Part shown: positions 35,134 to 44,875 of the stretch, piece by piece
Layout: the number at the start of each line of letters is the position of its first letter
Numbering within the stretch: position 1 is the first letter of the stretch
Source of the DNA: Paenibacillus thiaminolyticus
GTDB lineage: Bacteria > Bacillota > Bacilli > Paenibacillales > Paenibacillaceae
NCBI RefSeq assembly: GCF_007066085.1
Contig: NZ_CP041405.1
Location: forward strand, 1,860,001-1,924,000
DNA: 64,000 nt
Direction: 5' to 3'
The notes under the pieces: model-generated
What the model was told of the DNA's origin: nothing
Database searches by the model: none
The model's input: only the letters and a program-made list of their open reading frames with translations
Program-made: the position numbers and the translations under genes

Positions 35134-35150
35134 TGTAAAGGTTTTGTAAA
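35134..35150 (-). promoter_or_regulatory. PhoP box upstream of phoR
   Basis: TTTACA-N5-TTTACA on the minus strand, 84 bp before the phoR start. Only two repeats are clear and the -10 region is weak. Confidence 0.6.
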
Positions 35151-35221
35151 CCCTGAACGGAACCGCGTTCTCCGATATTCTTCCCTTCGGATGACCATTG
35201 TCATTCCGGCCGGGCCATACA

Positions 35222-35250
35222 AACAAATCCCCGGTCCGCGACCGGGGATT
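35222..35250 (-). terminator. fumarase gene terminator
   Basis: An 11-bp perfect stem AATCCCCGGTC / GACCGGGGATT is followed by TTGTTT on the minus strand. Confidence 0.75.
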
Positions 35251-35263
35251 AAAGAATGATTGC

Positions 35264-36838
35264 TTATGCAAAGACAGGGTCCTTGAACTGGGCCAGCTTC
35301 TCGAACGAGCTGCGATCGACGTCCGCGTGCAGGCTGTTGCCATGCGCATCCATCGTCACGATCGCCGCGAACCCTTCTACATCGAGATGCCACATCGCTT
35401 CCGGAATGCCGAATTCGAGGAAATCGACTCCGTTCACTTGCTTCATGCATTCCGCATAATATTGAGCCGCTCCGCCAATCGCATTCAAATAGACGGCGCC
35501 ATGCTCCTGCAGCGCGGCCAGTGTCTTCGCACCCATGCCGCCTTTGCCGATGACGGCGCGGATGCCGAATTTCTTAATGATATCGCCTTGGTACGGCTCC
35601 TCGCGAATGCTCGTCGTCGGTCCGGCCGCCTTGACATGCCAGCCTTCCTCATCCTTCAGCATAACCGGGCCGCAATGATAGATGACCGCCCCGTCCAGAT
35701 CGACCGGCGCATCATAGTCCATCAAATATTTATGAAGCGCGTCTCGTCCCGTGTGCATCTCACCGTTGATAACGACGACGTCCCCTACCTTCAGGGAGCG
35801 GATCTGCTCCTCGGAAATCGGCGTGTTCAGCACGATGCGGCGGCTCTCGCTCTTCACAGGAGCTGCTTCAGCAGCTTCTGTCGCTTCTTCGGCAGTTCCT
35901 GCCGCTTCACCTTCCGCGGCGCTGTCCATCGGAAGCTCGCTTCCTCGCTCGTATACCCATTCCTTAATCTCTCCGCTCGCGCTGTCGAGCAGGACGCCTT
36001 GGCGCCGGTAAGCCCAGCAGTTATAGGCAACCGATACGAAAAAGCTCGCCGGCAGCCGGTTCATGACCCCAATCTTGCAGCCGAGCAGCGTCACCTCGCC
36101 GCCGAAGCCCATCGTACCGATGCCCAACTGATTCGCCTTATCCAAAATATATTCTTCCAATTGCCGCAGCTCAGCGATCGGATTCGTATCATCTACGCGG
36201 CGGAACAGTTGCTGCTTCGCCAACTCGTAGCCCGTCGTCCGATCACCGCCTATGCCGACACCGATGAAGCCTGCACTGCAGCCCTGCCCCTGAGCCTGGT
36301 AGATCGCATGCAGAATGCACTTGCGGATGCCGTCGAGATCGCGGCCGGCCTTGCCCAGGCCCTCCAGCTCGGCCGGCAGGCTGTACTGGATGTTCTTGTT
36401 CTCGCAGCCGCCGCCCTTCAAGATGAGGCGCACCTCGATGTCGCCGCGCTCCCACTGCTCGAAATGGATAACCGGCGTTCCCGGGCCGAGATTGTCCCCG
36501 CTGTTCGCTCCCGTCAAGGAATCGACGGAATTGGTACGGAGCTTGCCTTCCTTCGTCGCGCGGCTGACCGCTTCCTGAATCTCCCGCTTCATGACGATCT
36601 GATTCGCGCCTACCGGAGTATGCACGATGAACGTCGGCATGCCGGTATCCTGACAGATGGGGGATACCTTCGTCTCCGCCATTACAATGTTGCGGGCGAT
36701 CGTGCCCAAGGACAGTCCGGCGCGCGTTGCAGCGTCCTCGCGCGCTTGCGCTTCCCGGATCACCTTGCGCACATCGCCCGGCAGATTGGTTGATGTCTCC
36801 ACGATCAAATCATATACGCTCTGCAAAAACGATTTCAT
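35264..36838 (-). CDS. class I (Fe-S) fumarate hydratase
   Basis: A 524-residue protein with fused alpha and beta domains. The alpha part (residues 1 to about 290) holds the cluster cysteines in PICQDTGMP, GGGCENKN and QGQGCSAGFIGVGIGGDR. An Ala/Glu-rich linker (around 315-340) joins the beta domain (VVINGEMHTGRDALHKYL, GKGGMG). It interconverts fumarate and malate with an oxygen-sensitive 4Fe-4S cluster. ATG at 36838 is used; a TTG two codons earlier fits the AGGGG site slightly better. Confidence 0.9.
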   Translation of the reverse strand: MKSFLQSVYDLIVETSTNLPGDVRKVIREAQAREDAATRAGLSLGTIARNIVMAETKVSPICQDTGMPTFIVHTPVGANQIVMKREIQEAVSRATKEGKLRTNSVDSLTGANSGDNLGPGTPVIHFEQWERGDIEVRLILKGGGCENKNIQYSLPAELEGLGKAGRDLDGIRKCILHAIYQAQGQGCSAGFIGVGIGGDRTTGYELAKQQLFRRVDDTNPIAELRQLEEYILDKANQLGIGTMGFGGEVTLLGCKIGVMNRLPASFFVSVAYNCWAYRRQGVLLDSASGEIKEWVYERGSELPMDSAAEGEAAGTAEEATEAAEAAPVKSESRRIVLNTPISEEQIRSLKVGDVVVINGEMHTGRDALHKYLMDYDAPVDLDGAVIYHCGPVMLKDEEGWHVKAAGPTTSIREEPYQGDIIKKFGIRAVIGKGGMGAKTLAALQEHGAVYLNAIGGAAQYYAECMKQVNGVDFLEFGIPEAMWHLDVEGFAAIVTMDAHGNSLHADVDRSSFEKLAQFKDPVFA

Positions 36839-37063
36839 AAGCAAACCCAAGCCCCTCTCTTCGAATATCCCGCTATCTATCTGCAGTCATCTGGCTGTCT
36901 GTCGGGTTCCTCTCTATCTTCTCTGCTTCGGCCGATTCGACATGCCGCATGCGGCGTGAATCCGCTTCCTATAGTAATATAATAGCATAATAGGAGCGTC
37001 TGTCGAAGACATTCGGACGAAGTTACCCGGAGCTCGATGCGATGCCGGAAAGGATGAGAACCT

Positions 37064-37693
37064 ATGGATCCAACCAAGGACGAGGCCCAAGCCGGGCGTC
37101 CGCACGGACATCATTTTTTTGCCTATATGTATCGGTTGAAGCATATCGAGCGCTGGAGCCTGATGCGCAATACGACGAAGGAGAACGTCGCCGAGCACAG
37201 CTTCCACGTCGCGATGACGACGCATATGCTGTGCACAATCGGGAACGAGGTGTACGGAAAAGCGCTGGACACAGGCCGGGCCGTCATGATGGCGCTGTTC
37301 CACGACGCGACGGAAGTGTTCACGGGTGATATTCCGACGCCCGTCAAGCACCATAATACGCGCATTCTGGCCAATTTCCGCGAGATCGAGCAATTGGCTG
37401 CAGAGCGGCTTATCAGCATGATTCCGGCTGAGCTGCAGACGGCCTATGCGCCGCTCATCGATCAGACGCTGGATGAGGAACTGAAGCGCTATGTGAAGGC
37501 TGCCGATCTGCTCGACGCCTACTTCAAATGCGGAAGCGAAGCGGCAGCGGGCAACCGGGAATTCGATGTGGCCCGGCGGCAGACCGAGCAAAAATTGCGG
37601 GCGCTCGGCCTGGAGGAAATCGACTATGTCCTTACCCGCCTCGGGCCAAGCTTCGACATGACGCTGGACGAAATGTCGTTGTCCGACAGCTAG
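37064..37693 (+). CDS. HD-domain 5'-deoxynucleotidase (YfbR-like)
   Basis: A 209-residue HD phosphohydrolase. The metal-binding residues appear as AEHSFHVA (H), ALFHDATEVFTGDIPTPVK (HD) and KAADLLDAYF (D). YfbR-type enzymes remove phosphate from deoxynucleoside monophosphates. The AAGGATGAG ribosome site is moderate. It is isolated on the plus strand. Confidence 0.85.
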   Translation: MDPTKDEAQAGRPHGHHFFAYMYRLKHIERWSLMRNTTKENVAEHSFHVAMTTHMLCTIGNEVYGKALDTGRAVMMALFHDATEVFTGDIPTPVKHHNTRILANFREIEQLAAERLISMIPAELQTAYAPLIDQTLDEELKRYVKAADLLDAYFKCGSEAAAGNREFDVARRQTEQKLRALGLEEIDYVLTRLGPSFDMTLDEMSLSDS

Positions 37694-37824
37694 GCTCACG
37701 TAGTTCCTCCTCCCTATCCCGCAGACTGGCGATAGTTTTGGAAATCATCCCGCGGTCTGTTAAAATTAAGGTAAAAAATACAGCGAAAATTGTCGCCGTT
37801 GGATAGGAAGAAAGGAAGAACGCC

Positions 37825-38961
37825 ATGCCATTATTCAATGTTACACTGGTTCATCGCATTTTTCGCGGCATATGGGTAACCATCGTCACACTCGGGGCTA
37901 TCCTGCTATTTTATTATGGCTTCCGGATAATTTACCCGTTCCTGATTGCCTGGCTGCTGGCCTATATGATGAACCCGCTCGTCCGGTTTTTGGAGCAAAA
38001 ATGGAGGTTCCCGCGCTGGACGGCCGTAGCCTCCTCTATATTGCTGTTCGGCTCGATCATTACCTTCGCGATCTTCGTCTTCACGACCAAGATCGTATCG
38101 GAGTCCTGGCATATCGTGGGCCTCGTGCAGGAGCAGATCGCGGAGTGGAGGAATTGGCTGAATGATTACTATCATTCCGCTGAATTCCAAGCTATCCTGT
38201 CCGATCTGAATGAGACGCTGACAGCGATCGACTTGCAATCGTCCTTGTCGAAATATACGAGCACGATCGCGACGACCGGCTCGGCTCTCGTCGCCTACTT
38301 ATTCAACTTTATTAAAGCGAGCGTGCTGTTCCTGCCCAAGCTGGCTGTGATCACCGTCATTATTATGGTCGCTACCTATCTCATCAGCAAGCAGTGGAAT
38401 TCGCTGGCGACGGCGAGCAAGCAGATGGTGCCCGAACGGGTGCGCGCCTCCATTGGCGTCGTAATCGGCGATCTGCAGCATGCCATTTTCGGATACGTGA
38501 AGGGACATATTATTTTATCCAGCATTACCGCACTCGTCTTTTTTGTCGGGCTGCTTGTTCTTGGCGTCGAGTATGCCTTCACGATCGCGATTATCGGCGG
38601 GATCGTCGATCTGATTCCGCTGATCGGGATCCCCGCCATAGTCGTCCCGTGGGCGGTGTTCTCCTTCATCGAAGGCAATTTGTTCCTGGGGACCGGTCTT
38701 CTGGTGCTATGGCCGGTTATTCTCGTGACGCGGCATGCCTTTGAACCGAAGGTGTACGGCTCCAGCATCGGACTGAATCCGCTTATGCTGCTTATCTTTT
38801 TGTTCGCGGGACTTCATCTGCTCGGGGTGATCGGCATTTTTGTCGGCATCATCGCCCTCGTCGTCCTGACAGCGCTGCAGCGCGCCCATGTATTCCGCGA
38901 TGTCTGGCGTTATATTATGACCGGTTCCTTCTTTCCGATGGCGCCCCCTGCACCCAAATAA
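37825..38961 (+). CDS. ytvI: YtvI-like AI-2E family membrane protein (copy 1)
   Basis: A 378-residue protein with about eight helices in the AI-2E/UPF0118 layout: an N-terminal pair (YPFLIAWLLAYMMNPLVRFLE), a long extramembrane middle region, and the C-terminal GGIVDLIPLIGIPAIVVPW and GLNPLMLLIFLFAGLHLLGVIG motifs. YtvI is sporulation-associated in Bacillus. A second copy lies at 49275-50390. Confidence 0.85.
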   Translation: MPLFNVTLVHRIFRGIWVTIVTLGAILLFYYGFRIIYPFLIAWLLAYMMNPLVRFLEQKWRFPRWTAVASSILLFGSIITFAIFVFTTKIVSESWHIVGLVQEQIAEWRNWLNDYYHSAEFQAILSDLNETLTAIDLQSSLSKYTSTIATTGSALVAYLFNFIKASVLFLPKLAVITVIIMVATYLISKQWNSLATASKQMVPERVRASIGVVIGDLQHAIFGYVKGHIILSSITALVFFVGLLVLGVEYAFTIAIIGGIVDLIPLIGIPAIVVPWAVFSFIEGNLFLGTGLLVLWPVILVTRHAFEPKVYGSSIGLNPLMLLIFLFAGLHLLGVIGIFVGIIALVVLTALQRAHVFRDVWRYIMTGSFFPMAPPAPK

Positions 38962-38984
38962 GCAAGCAGCTTCGCAAGGACAAC

Positions 38985-39020
38985 AAAGAGAGCGCCATTC
39001 CCCCGGAATGCGCTCTCTTT
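38985..39020. terminator. bidirectional terminator between ytvI and oleate hydratase genes
   Basis: An 11-bp stem AAAGAGAGCGC / GCGCTCTCTTT lies between convergent genes. Confidence 0.85.
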
Positions 39021-39056
39021 GCCTGTCAGGCCGGCCTTAGCTCTTCACGCCGCTTC

Positions 39057-40637
39057 TTACCGGAAGGACGTCACCAGCCCATTCAGCAGCGTTCTAATAT
39101 CATATTGATACTCGTTAATCGGGGCGATCGGCTTATTGATGCCCAACAGCGTATATACAGCGATTCTTGCCGTTCGGACAGAATATTCTTCCGTAAAGAC
39201 GACGTCGTTCGGAATCTCGCAGAATTGCCCGACGAAGGCCAGATTCGTAGAGCCCTGCGGGACGACCTGCGGCCGGTCGCCGATCGCTCGCGGCATGAAC
39301 TGCGCCGTAATATACGGCATCATGCACGGAATACAGTTGGCGGTCTGAATCATCGCATCCATATCCTCATGGAAATGAAGATGATTTAACAACTCCGTCA
39401 ATATCTCTTCGCCGGTGCAGTCCGACATTTTTTTCTTCACATAGTCGCCTTCATTATCCGGGAACAGACCGTAGCCCCAGAACACGCGGACATGCTCCGG
39501 CTGGTTCCGGAAATGCGGCTGATGCGCCAGCACAATCGACATCAGCCAACTGGACTCCTTGAACGTGACCAAAGCGCCTGTTCCTGCCTTATTGCGTGAG
39601 AAGGCTTCCATCCGATCGAAAAATCTCGAGTCCTGGCAGGTCACGGTGAAGGACTCCCACTTCGAGCCTTCGATATGGTCGTCGAATGAAGAAGGATTGC
39701 CCAATCCGGGCTTCTTCGCGGCGATGCGATCCCATAGCTTCCACGAGCTTCCCTTGCCGTTCAAGCTTGGGGCAGACGTCATCGAGCCAAGGCTATAGCC
39801 CTCCGTCATCGACCCGTTCGTCACGATGACAAGATCGCCGTCATTGAGTTCTATCGTTCCCGGCGAACCTTCTTTGACATAATGAATTTTCGTTACCGTA
39901 ATGCCGCGGCCTTCTTTGAAATCCAGATCGGTCACCGTGCATTTCATATTGAAATCGACGCCATGCTGCGTCAAATAATGGTGGAGCGGAACCGTAAGGG
40001 AATCATATTGATTGTATGGCGTTCTCGTCACCCCTTCAAGCGTATGAATTCGCGGGAACTCATGCATGAAGCGGATCATGTATCGTTTGAGTTCGGCGGC
40101 GCTATGCCAAGGCTGGAATGCGAACGTGGTCGCCCACATATACCAGAAATTCGTCTCGAAGAAATGCGGGCCGAACCAATCCTGGATCCGGGCTGTGCCC
40201 AGCTTCTCTTCCGGCGTCATAATGAGCTTGGACATCGCGATTCGATCCGCCATATCGAAGCCCATTGACGTCACATCCTGGACTTCGGCGTGCTTATTGA
40301 CGAGACGCGCATTCGAATGCGTCGGATGAGCCGTATCGAACTCGATAATTTCGTCTCGGACGGATTTGGCCGGATCGTCGATAGAAGGGATCGAGCTTAA
40401 CAGATCCCAAGTGTTCTCATAGGTCTCATCATTGAGCATGCGGCCCCCGCGAATGACATATCCTTGCTCGCCATTGCCGGAGCCGTCGTTGCTGCCGCCG
40501 AGTATTTTCATTTCCTCCATGATATGAATGTGGGAACCAGGGAAATCACAGTCTCGAACGAGGAAAGCAGCACCTGCGAGTGACGCGATTCCGCCACCGA
40601 CAAAATAGACTTGCTTGGTATTGTACTCCGTGCTCAT
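39057..40637 (-). CDS. ohyA: oleate hydratase
   Basis: A 526-residue FAD enzyme that adds water to the cis-9 double bond of unsaturated fatty acids, giving 10-hydroxy fatty acids. The N-terminal FAD fold is YFVGGGIASLAGAAFLVRD, followed by EEMKILGGSNDGSGNGEQGY, a signature of the family. HPTHSNARLV and the C-terminal YITAQFMPRAIGDRP are also typical. ATG at 40637 follows GGAGG. The family helps detoxify antimicrobial unsaturated fatty acids. A TetR regulator lies directly upstream. Confidence 0.94.
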   Translation of the reverse strand: MSTEYNTKQVYFVGGGIASLAGAAFLVRDCDFPGSHIHIMEEMKILGGSNDGSGNGEQGYVIRGGRMLNDETYENTWDLLSSIPSIDDPAKSVRDEIIEFDTAHPTHSNARLVNKHAEVQDVTSMGFDMADRIAMSKLIMTPEEKLGTARIQDWFGPHFFETNFWYMWATTFAFQPWHSAAELKRYMIRFMHEFPRIHTLEGVTRTPYNQYDSLTVPLHHYLTQHGVDFNMKCTVTDLDFKEGRGITVTKIHYVKEGSPGTIELNDGDLVIVTNGSMTEGYSLGSMTSAPSLNGKGSSWKLWDRIAAKKPGLGNPSSFDDHIEGSKWESFTVTCQDSRFFDRMEAFSRNKAGTGALVTFKESSWLMSIVLAHQPHFRNQPEHVRVFWGYGLFPDNEGDYVKKKMSDCTGEEILTELLNHLHFHEDMDAMIQTANCIPCMMPYITAQFMPRAIGDRPQVVPQGSTNLAFVGQFCEIPNDVVFTEEYSVRTARIAVYTLLGINKPIAPINEYQYDIRTLLNGLVTSFR

Positions 40638-40791
40638 AACCGTCGCCTCCATTGGTATGATTGCTTGTGTTCCTCAGCAAACTAACTGTATTACACGAAG
40701 ACGGCCCGCGGAATAATCAATATGCGGCGGCTGTATGATTTTTTGTCATTCGCAATAAAATGTATAGTTTTCTAGCGAGAGGCAGCCTCGC

Positions 40792-41361
40792 TTACTGGGG
40801 CTTATGCTCATAGCGATGCAGCGCTTTGGCGAAATTGCCCTCTAACAGCTCGTTCAATTTTTGGATCATCCGGTCCGGATTCTCGTTCATTCCGTTCTCC
40901 ATCCACTGAATCACGAGGCCGGTAAAGGCAAGCGCATAGAAATTGGCGATAAATTTCTTATCCTCTTCCCGAACCTTCATTCGATCCGAGACTTCGTTCA
41001 CCACATCCATCATTAAGCCCATCGTGACGCTGTACAAATAATGATCGAGATGGTTCCTTGCCAATGAGTTAAGCGTGTTGAGACAAAATGCTTTGTTGTT
41101 CTCGATATAGTGAAAAATTCTGCGGAATCCTTGCGTCCATGTGCTATAGCTTCGATAGTGGGCGATGCTCTCGACGGCTTCAGATTGGTACACCCAGCCG
41201 AGCAAATCGTAAATGTCCTGAAAATGGTAATAAAACGTTTGCCTGTTCAAGCCGCAGCGATCCACGATATGCTTGACCGTAATTTTATTGAAAGGGTGGT
41301 CGTTCATCAGTTCCTTGAGCGAGGTTGCAAGCGCTTTCCTCGTTATGAGCGAGCTGGACAT
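40792..41361 (-). CDS. TetR-family regulator
   Basis: A 189-residue regulator. Residues about 1-50 form the TetR helix-turn-helix (FNKITVKHIVDRCGLNRQTFYYHFQDIYDLL), and the rest is a helical ligand domain of the DhaS/TetR_C_8 kind. ATG at 41361 follows GGTGAT. It is co-oriented with and 154 bp upstream of the oleate hydratase gene, which it probably controls in response to fatty acids. Confidence 0.82.
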   Translation of the reverse strand: MSSSLITRKALATSLKELMNDHPFNKITVKHIVDRCGLNRQTFYYHFQDIYDLLGWVYQSEAVESIAHYRSYSTWTQGFRRIFHYIENNKAFCLNTLNSLARNHLDHYLYSVTMGLMMDVVNEVSDRMKVREEDKKFIANFYALAFTGLVIQWMENGMNENPDRMIQKLNELLEGNFAKALHRYEHKPQ

Positions 41362-41500
41362 TCCATCACCTGCTGTATCAGAATACAACTCTGAAATTTA
41401 TGCTTATTATACCCGCAATCATATACCGCTACAAATGACTTGGCGCAATAAGCGCTAGCAAAATTGAGGGTTGTGTCCCCGTCGGTTTCTCAAAAACCTC

Positions 41501-41564
41501 TTGACAGAATAACCGCCTTTGATAAAATAGGCTTTGGATTTGATCGATAATGATTCTCAATATC
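41501..41564 (+). promoter_or_regulatory. Fur-regulated promoter of siderophore transporter genes
   Basis: TTGACA (41501-41506), a 16-bp spacer, and TAAAAT (41523-41528) are followed by the Fur box GATAATGATTCTCAATATC (41546-41564), which closely matches the 19-bp Fur consensus and overlaps the start region. Confidence 0.85.
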
Positions 41565-41636
41565 ATTTGTAATATCGACGGTCCATCCCATAGCCGCTTC
41601 GGCATTGCATTTTTATACATAAAGGGGGTTGCACAA

Positions 41637-42683
41637 ATGCAAGCAGATGAAGCGGTCCATCCTCCTCTCACCGGGACCGTCCGATTCTCTCGCCTTATGA
41701 TCGCAGTCGGGCTGATCCTTCTTGGGGCGATACTGCTTGCAGCAGGCTTTGTCGTTTCCATTTCGTATGGCGCTGCAGACGCAGGCTACCACGATGTATT
41801 GGATTTGATGTTGGGGTTCAATACCGATTCGGCTTCCCAACTGCTCATTTACGAGCTGCGGATGCCAAGAGCGATCAGCGGAATATTGGTGGGCGCGTGC
41901 CTGGCGGCATCAGGCGCCATCATGCAGGGCATTACCCGCAATCCGCTGGCCACCCCATCGATTATGGGGCTGTCTCAAGGCTCGGGTCTGGCGATTGCCA
42001 TCGCCATGATTGTGTTGCCGGCGTTAAGCTACTTTGAAATGGTCATCTTCTCCTTTGCCGGCGCGGCGGCGGGAGTCATGATCGTCTACGCCATCAGCGC
42101 GCTGTCCCCGGGCGGGATGTCGCCGCTCAAGCTGGTCCTGGCCGGAGCTGCAGTAAGCTCTCTGTTCGGAGCGCTAGCCTCCGGGCTGGCGATTTATTTC
42201 AACATCGCGCAAGACATCAGCTTCTTCGCGGCCGGCGGACTGACCATGGTCCGGTGGGACGCGATAGAGATGCTGCTCCCGGTAAGCGCGGTATGCCTGG
42301 CGATGGCGATAGTGCTATCGCGGGATATTACCCTGCTCAGCTTCGGCGAGGAAGTAGCCGCCGGACTGGGGCAGCGCACCGTACTGATTAAGACGCTGTG
42401 CACGATCGTCGTCTTATTCATGACTGGCGCCGCCGTATCGGTGGCGGGAGGAGTTGGCTTCGTAGGGCTGATCATCCCGCATATGGTGCGGTCGCTCGTC
42501 GGCGTCGACTATCGGCTGATTATTCCTTGCTCCGCCGTATTCGGCGGCGTTCTCGTCACCTATGCAGACATTGCAGCCAGATGGTTCAACGCGCCTTATG
42601 AGACACCGATAGGGGCGGTTACCGCCGTCATCGGCGTTCCGTTCTTCCTCTATCTGGCGCGTACAGAAGGGAGGGCCCTGTGA
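41637..42683 (+). CDS. iron-siderophore ABC permease (FecCD family), first
   Basis: A 348-residue permease with about ten helices, ELRMPRAISGILVGACLAASGAIMQGITRNPLATPSIMG and GGVGFVGLIIPHMVR being the FecCD/BtuC signatures. It heads a Fur-controlled three-gene operon. ATG at 41637 follows AAAGGGGG; the longer frame upstream overlaps the Fur box. Confidence 0.92.
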   Translation: MQADEAVHPPLTGTVRFSRLMIAVGLILLGAILLAAGFVVSISYGAADAGYHDVLDLMLGFNTDSASQLLIYELRMPRAISGILVGACLAASGAIMQGITRNPLATPSIMGLSQGSGLAIAIAMIVLPALSYFEMVIFSFAGAAAGVMIVYAISALSPGGMSPLKLVLAGAAVSSLFGALASGLAIYFNIAQDISFFAAGGLTMVRWDAIEMLLPVSAVCLAMAIVLSRDITLLSFGEEVAAGLGQRTVLIKTLCTIVVLFMTGAAVSVAGGVGFVGLIIPHMVRSLVGVDYRLIIPCSAVFGGVLVTYADIAARWFNAPYETPIGAVTAVIGVPFFLYLARTEGRAL

Positions 42684-43708
42684 TGCGGCCGTTGCGTATG
42701 ACCCCGCATGGACGAGCCTCCCTTGTGCTGGGACTGCTGGCCGCGATAATTATTGCGGTATTTCTCATCAGCCTGAACTCAGGCTCGATCCCGTTGTCTC
42801 CGCTTGACGTAGTGAAGACGCTGTTCGGCGGCGGAACCCAGCAGCAGGAGACCGTCCTGTTCCAATTCCGGATGCCGCGCATGGTCATTGCGCTGCTCAT
42901 CGGTTGCGGACTGGCGGTATCAGGTGTCATCCTGCAGGGATTGTCGCGCAATGCGCTGGCCGATCCGGGAATTCTCGGAATTAACGCCGGAGCCGGGCTG
43001 GCGGTTGTGCTCTTCATGTATTTGGTGTTCGAGACGAAGGAGATCAAGAGCGTATTGCCGACAATGACCATTCCGCTGTTCGCGTTGGTCGGCGCCGGCG
43101 CAACGGCCTTGCTTATCTTTACGCTGGCCTGGAAGCAAGGCATCACCCCGATCCGGCTCATTCTCGTCGGAATCGCGGTCTCTGCCGGCCTCGGCGCAGT
43201 CAATACGTTCATATCTTTGAAATTAGCCAACGCCAACTTCATGTATGCCACAGTCTGGCTCGCGGGCAGCCTGTGGGGCACAAGCTGGGCGTTCGTGATT
43301 GCGATTCTGCCTTGGATATTGGTGCTCGTTCCCTATGCCATGTGGAAGGCGCGTTCTCTCAATGTGCTTCAGCTCGGAGACCCGCTGGCGACCGGCGTCG
43401 GCCTGCGCGTCGAACGGGAACGCGGCAAATTGATTTTTGCCAGCGCCGGATTGGCCGGGGCCTGTGTGGCTGCAGGCGGCGGCATTGGCTTCGTCGGCCT
43501 GATTGCCCCTCATATCGCCCGCAAGCTGGTCGGGCCCAAGCATCAGCTTCTGATTCCGGCCGCGACCTTGATCGGGGCGCTGCTGCTGCTGGCGGCAGAC
43601 TTATTGTCGCGCAATGTCCTGAGCCGGACGGAGATTCCGGTCGGCATCGTTATCACCGTACTGGGCGCGCCCTACTTTCTCTACCTTTTAATGAAGACCA
43701 AGACATAG
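42683..43708 (+). CDS. iron-siderophore ABC permease (FecCD family), second
   Basis: A 341-residue FecCD permease (FRMPRMVIALLIGCGLAVSG, GLSRNALADPGILGINAG, GGGIGFVGLIAPHIAR). It likely forms a heterodimer with the first permease. ATG at 42683 overlaps the last base of the upstream stop codon and is seven bases after GGGAGGG. No ATPase gene is adjacent, so a shared FhuC/YusV-type ATPase elsewhere is expected. Confidence 0.92.
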   Translation: MRPLRMTPHGRASLVLGLLAAIIIAVFLISLNSGSIPLSPLDVVKTLFGGGTQQQETVLFQFRMPRMVIALLIGCGLAVSGVILQGLSRNALADPGILGINAGAGLAVVLFMYLVFETKEIKSVLPTMTIPLFALVGAGATALLIFTLAWKQGITPIRLILVGIAVSAGLGAVNTFISLKLANANFMYATVWLAGSLWGTSWAFVIAILPWILVLVPYAMWKARSLNVLQLGDPLATGVGLRVERERGKLIFASAGLAGACVAAGGGIGFVGLIAPHIARKLVGPKHQLLIPAATLIGALLLLAADLLSRNVLSRTEIPVGIVITVLGAPYFLYLLMKTKT

Positions 43709-43775
43709 GTCATGTACGAGTGTTCCCAAGGGACCGCCTAGCAATAAAAATAGAGAAGAAATGAGGAAAACCGAT

Positions 43776-44795
43776 ATGATGAAACGATTGATAAGCGTAA
43801 CATTAATTTTGGTATTGGCACTTATTTTTACAGGATGCGGCCAAAAGGAAGGCCAGGCAACAGGCAGCCAGGAGAGCGCAGCTCAGCAGAATGAGAAGGC
43901 AGCGGAGGAACAGAAGTCAGAGGATCACCAAACAAAGCAACAAAAGGCGGAATCCACGCAAGAAGCCGACTTCAAGGTGGTCAACACATCGCGCGGCGAA
44001 GTGAAAATTCCGGTGAACCCCCAACGCGTCGTCGACCTTGCCTATGCCACTGAAGAATTATTGATTATGGGAATCAAGCCGATTATGTCGTCTGCCGGCC
44101 CGGATCTGCCCGATTACTTGAAGGACAAGCTGGAAGGAGTAACCCTGGTGGATGCCGGCTCCGTGAAGGTGGAAGACGTAATGGCGCTCAATCCGGATTT
44201 GATTATTACGAGCGGCCGCACGGAGAAATTGTACGATCAGCTCACGCAAATTGCGCCGACAGTTCAGTTGGAGGGCGATTTTTACACGTGGCGCGAACGC
44301 TTCCCCGAGATGGCCGGCATCCTTGGCAAGGAAAAGGAAATGAATGAATGGCTTGCTCAATATGAAAAGAAGGCCAAGCAAATCGGCGATGAAATTAAAG
44401 CCGTCACGGGAGACGCGACGTTTGCCCTGTACGTGACAAATGCGTCGCAATACCGGATTTACGGAAAAGCTTTGCTCGGCGACGTCTTGTTCTCAGATTT
44501 GAAGCTGCCGATGGGCGAAGGAGCGCCGACGGAGTCAAGCGTCGAAATTGTATCTCTTGAAAATCTATTCAAGTTCGATCCGGACTATATTTTCTTGGGG
44601 CTGTATGGAGATAATCTGGCAGTGGCTCAAAAAAAACTGGATGACATGCAAAAATCCGGGCTGTGGGGCAAGCTGAAGGCAGCCAAAAACGGCCACGTCT
44701 ATATGTTGGACAATTCAACATGGTCGTTAGGAACATTCCCGCTCGGCAAAGAAAAAGCGCTTGAAATGGTGCGCGATATGGTGTTGAAAAAATAG
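43776..44795 (+). CDS. siderophore-binding lipoprotein
   Basis: A 339-residue lipoprotein. The signal peptide ends in the lipobox FTGC, followed by a Gln/Glu/Lys-rich linker and a FepB/FhuD-type binding fold (RGEVKIPVNPQRVVDLAYATEELLIMGIKP, VEDVMALNPDLIITSGRTEKLYDQLTQIAPTV). It delivers an iron chelate to the two permeases. ATG at 43776 follows GAGG; a start five codons earlier is possible. Confidence 0.9.
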   Translation: MMKRLISVTLILVLALIFTGCGQKEGQATGSQESAAQQNEKAAEEQKSEDHQTKQQKAESTQEADFKVVNTSRGEVKIPVNPQRVVDLAYATEELLIMGIKPIMSSAGPDLPDYLKDKLEGVTLVDAGSVKVEDVMALNPDLIITSGRTEKLYDQLTQIAPTVQLEGDFYTWRERFPEMAGILGKEKEMNEWLAQYEKKAKQIGDEIKAVTGDATFALYVTNASQYRIYGKALLGDVLFSDLKLPMGEGAPTESSVEIVSLENLFKFDPDYIFLGLYGDNLAVAQKKLDDMQKSGLWGKLKAAKNGHVYMLDNSTWSLGTFPLGKEKALEMVRDMVLKK

Positions 44796-44808
44796 AGCGA
44801 TTGGCAAG

Positions 44809-44857
44809 AAAAAAGGGCGGTCCCGTACGTCATGCTGCATGACGTACAGGACGGCCC
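44809..44857. terminator. bidirectional terminator after siderophore operon
   Basis: A long stem (GGGC, GGTCC, GTACGTCATG / CATGACGTAC, GGAC, GGCCC) lies between convergent genes, with a T-run on the minus strand. Confidence 0.85.
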
Positions 44858-44875
44858 TGCCTGTTCCGCTTCGGA

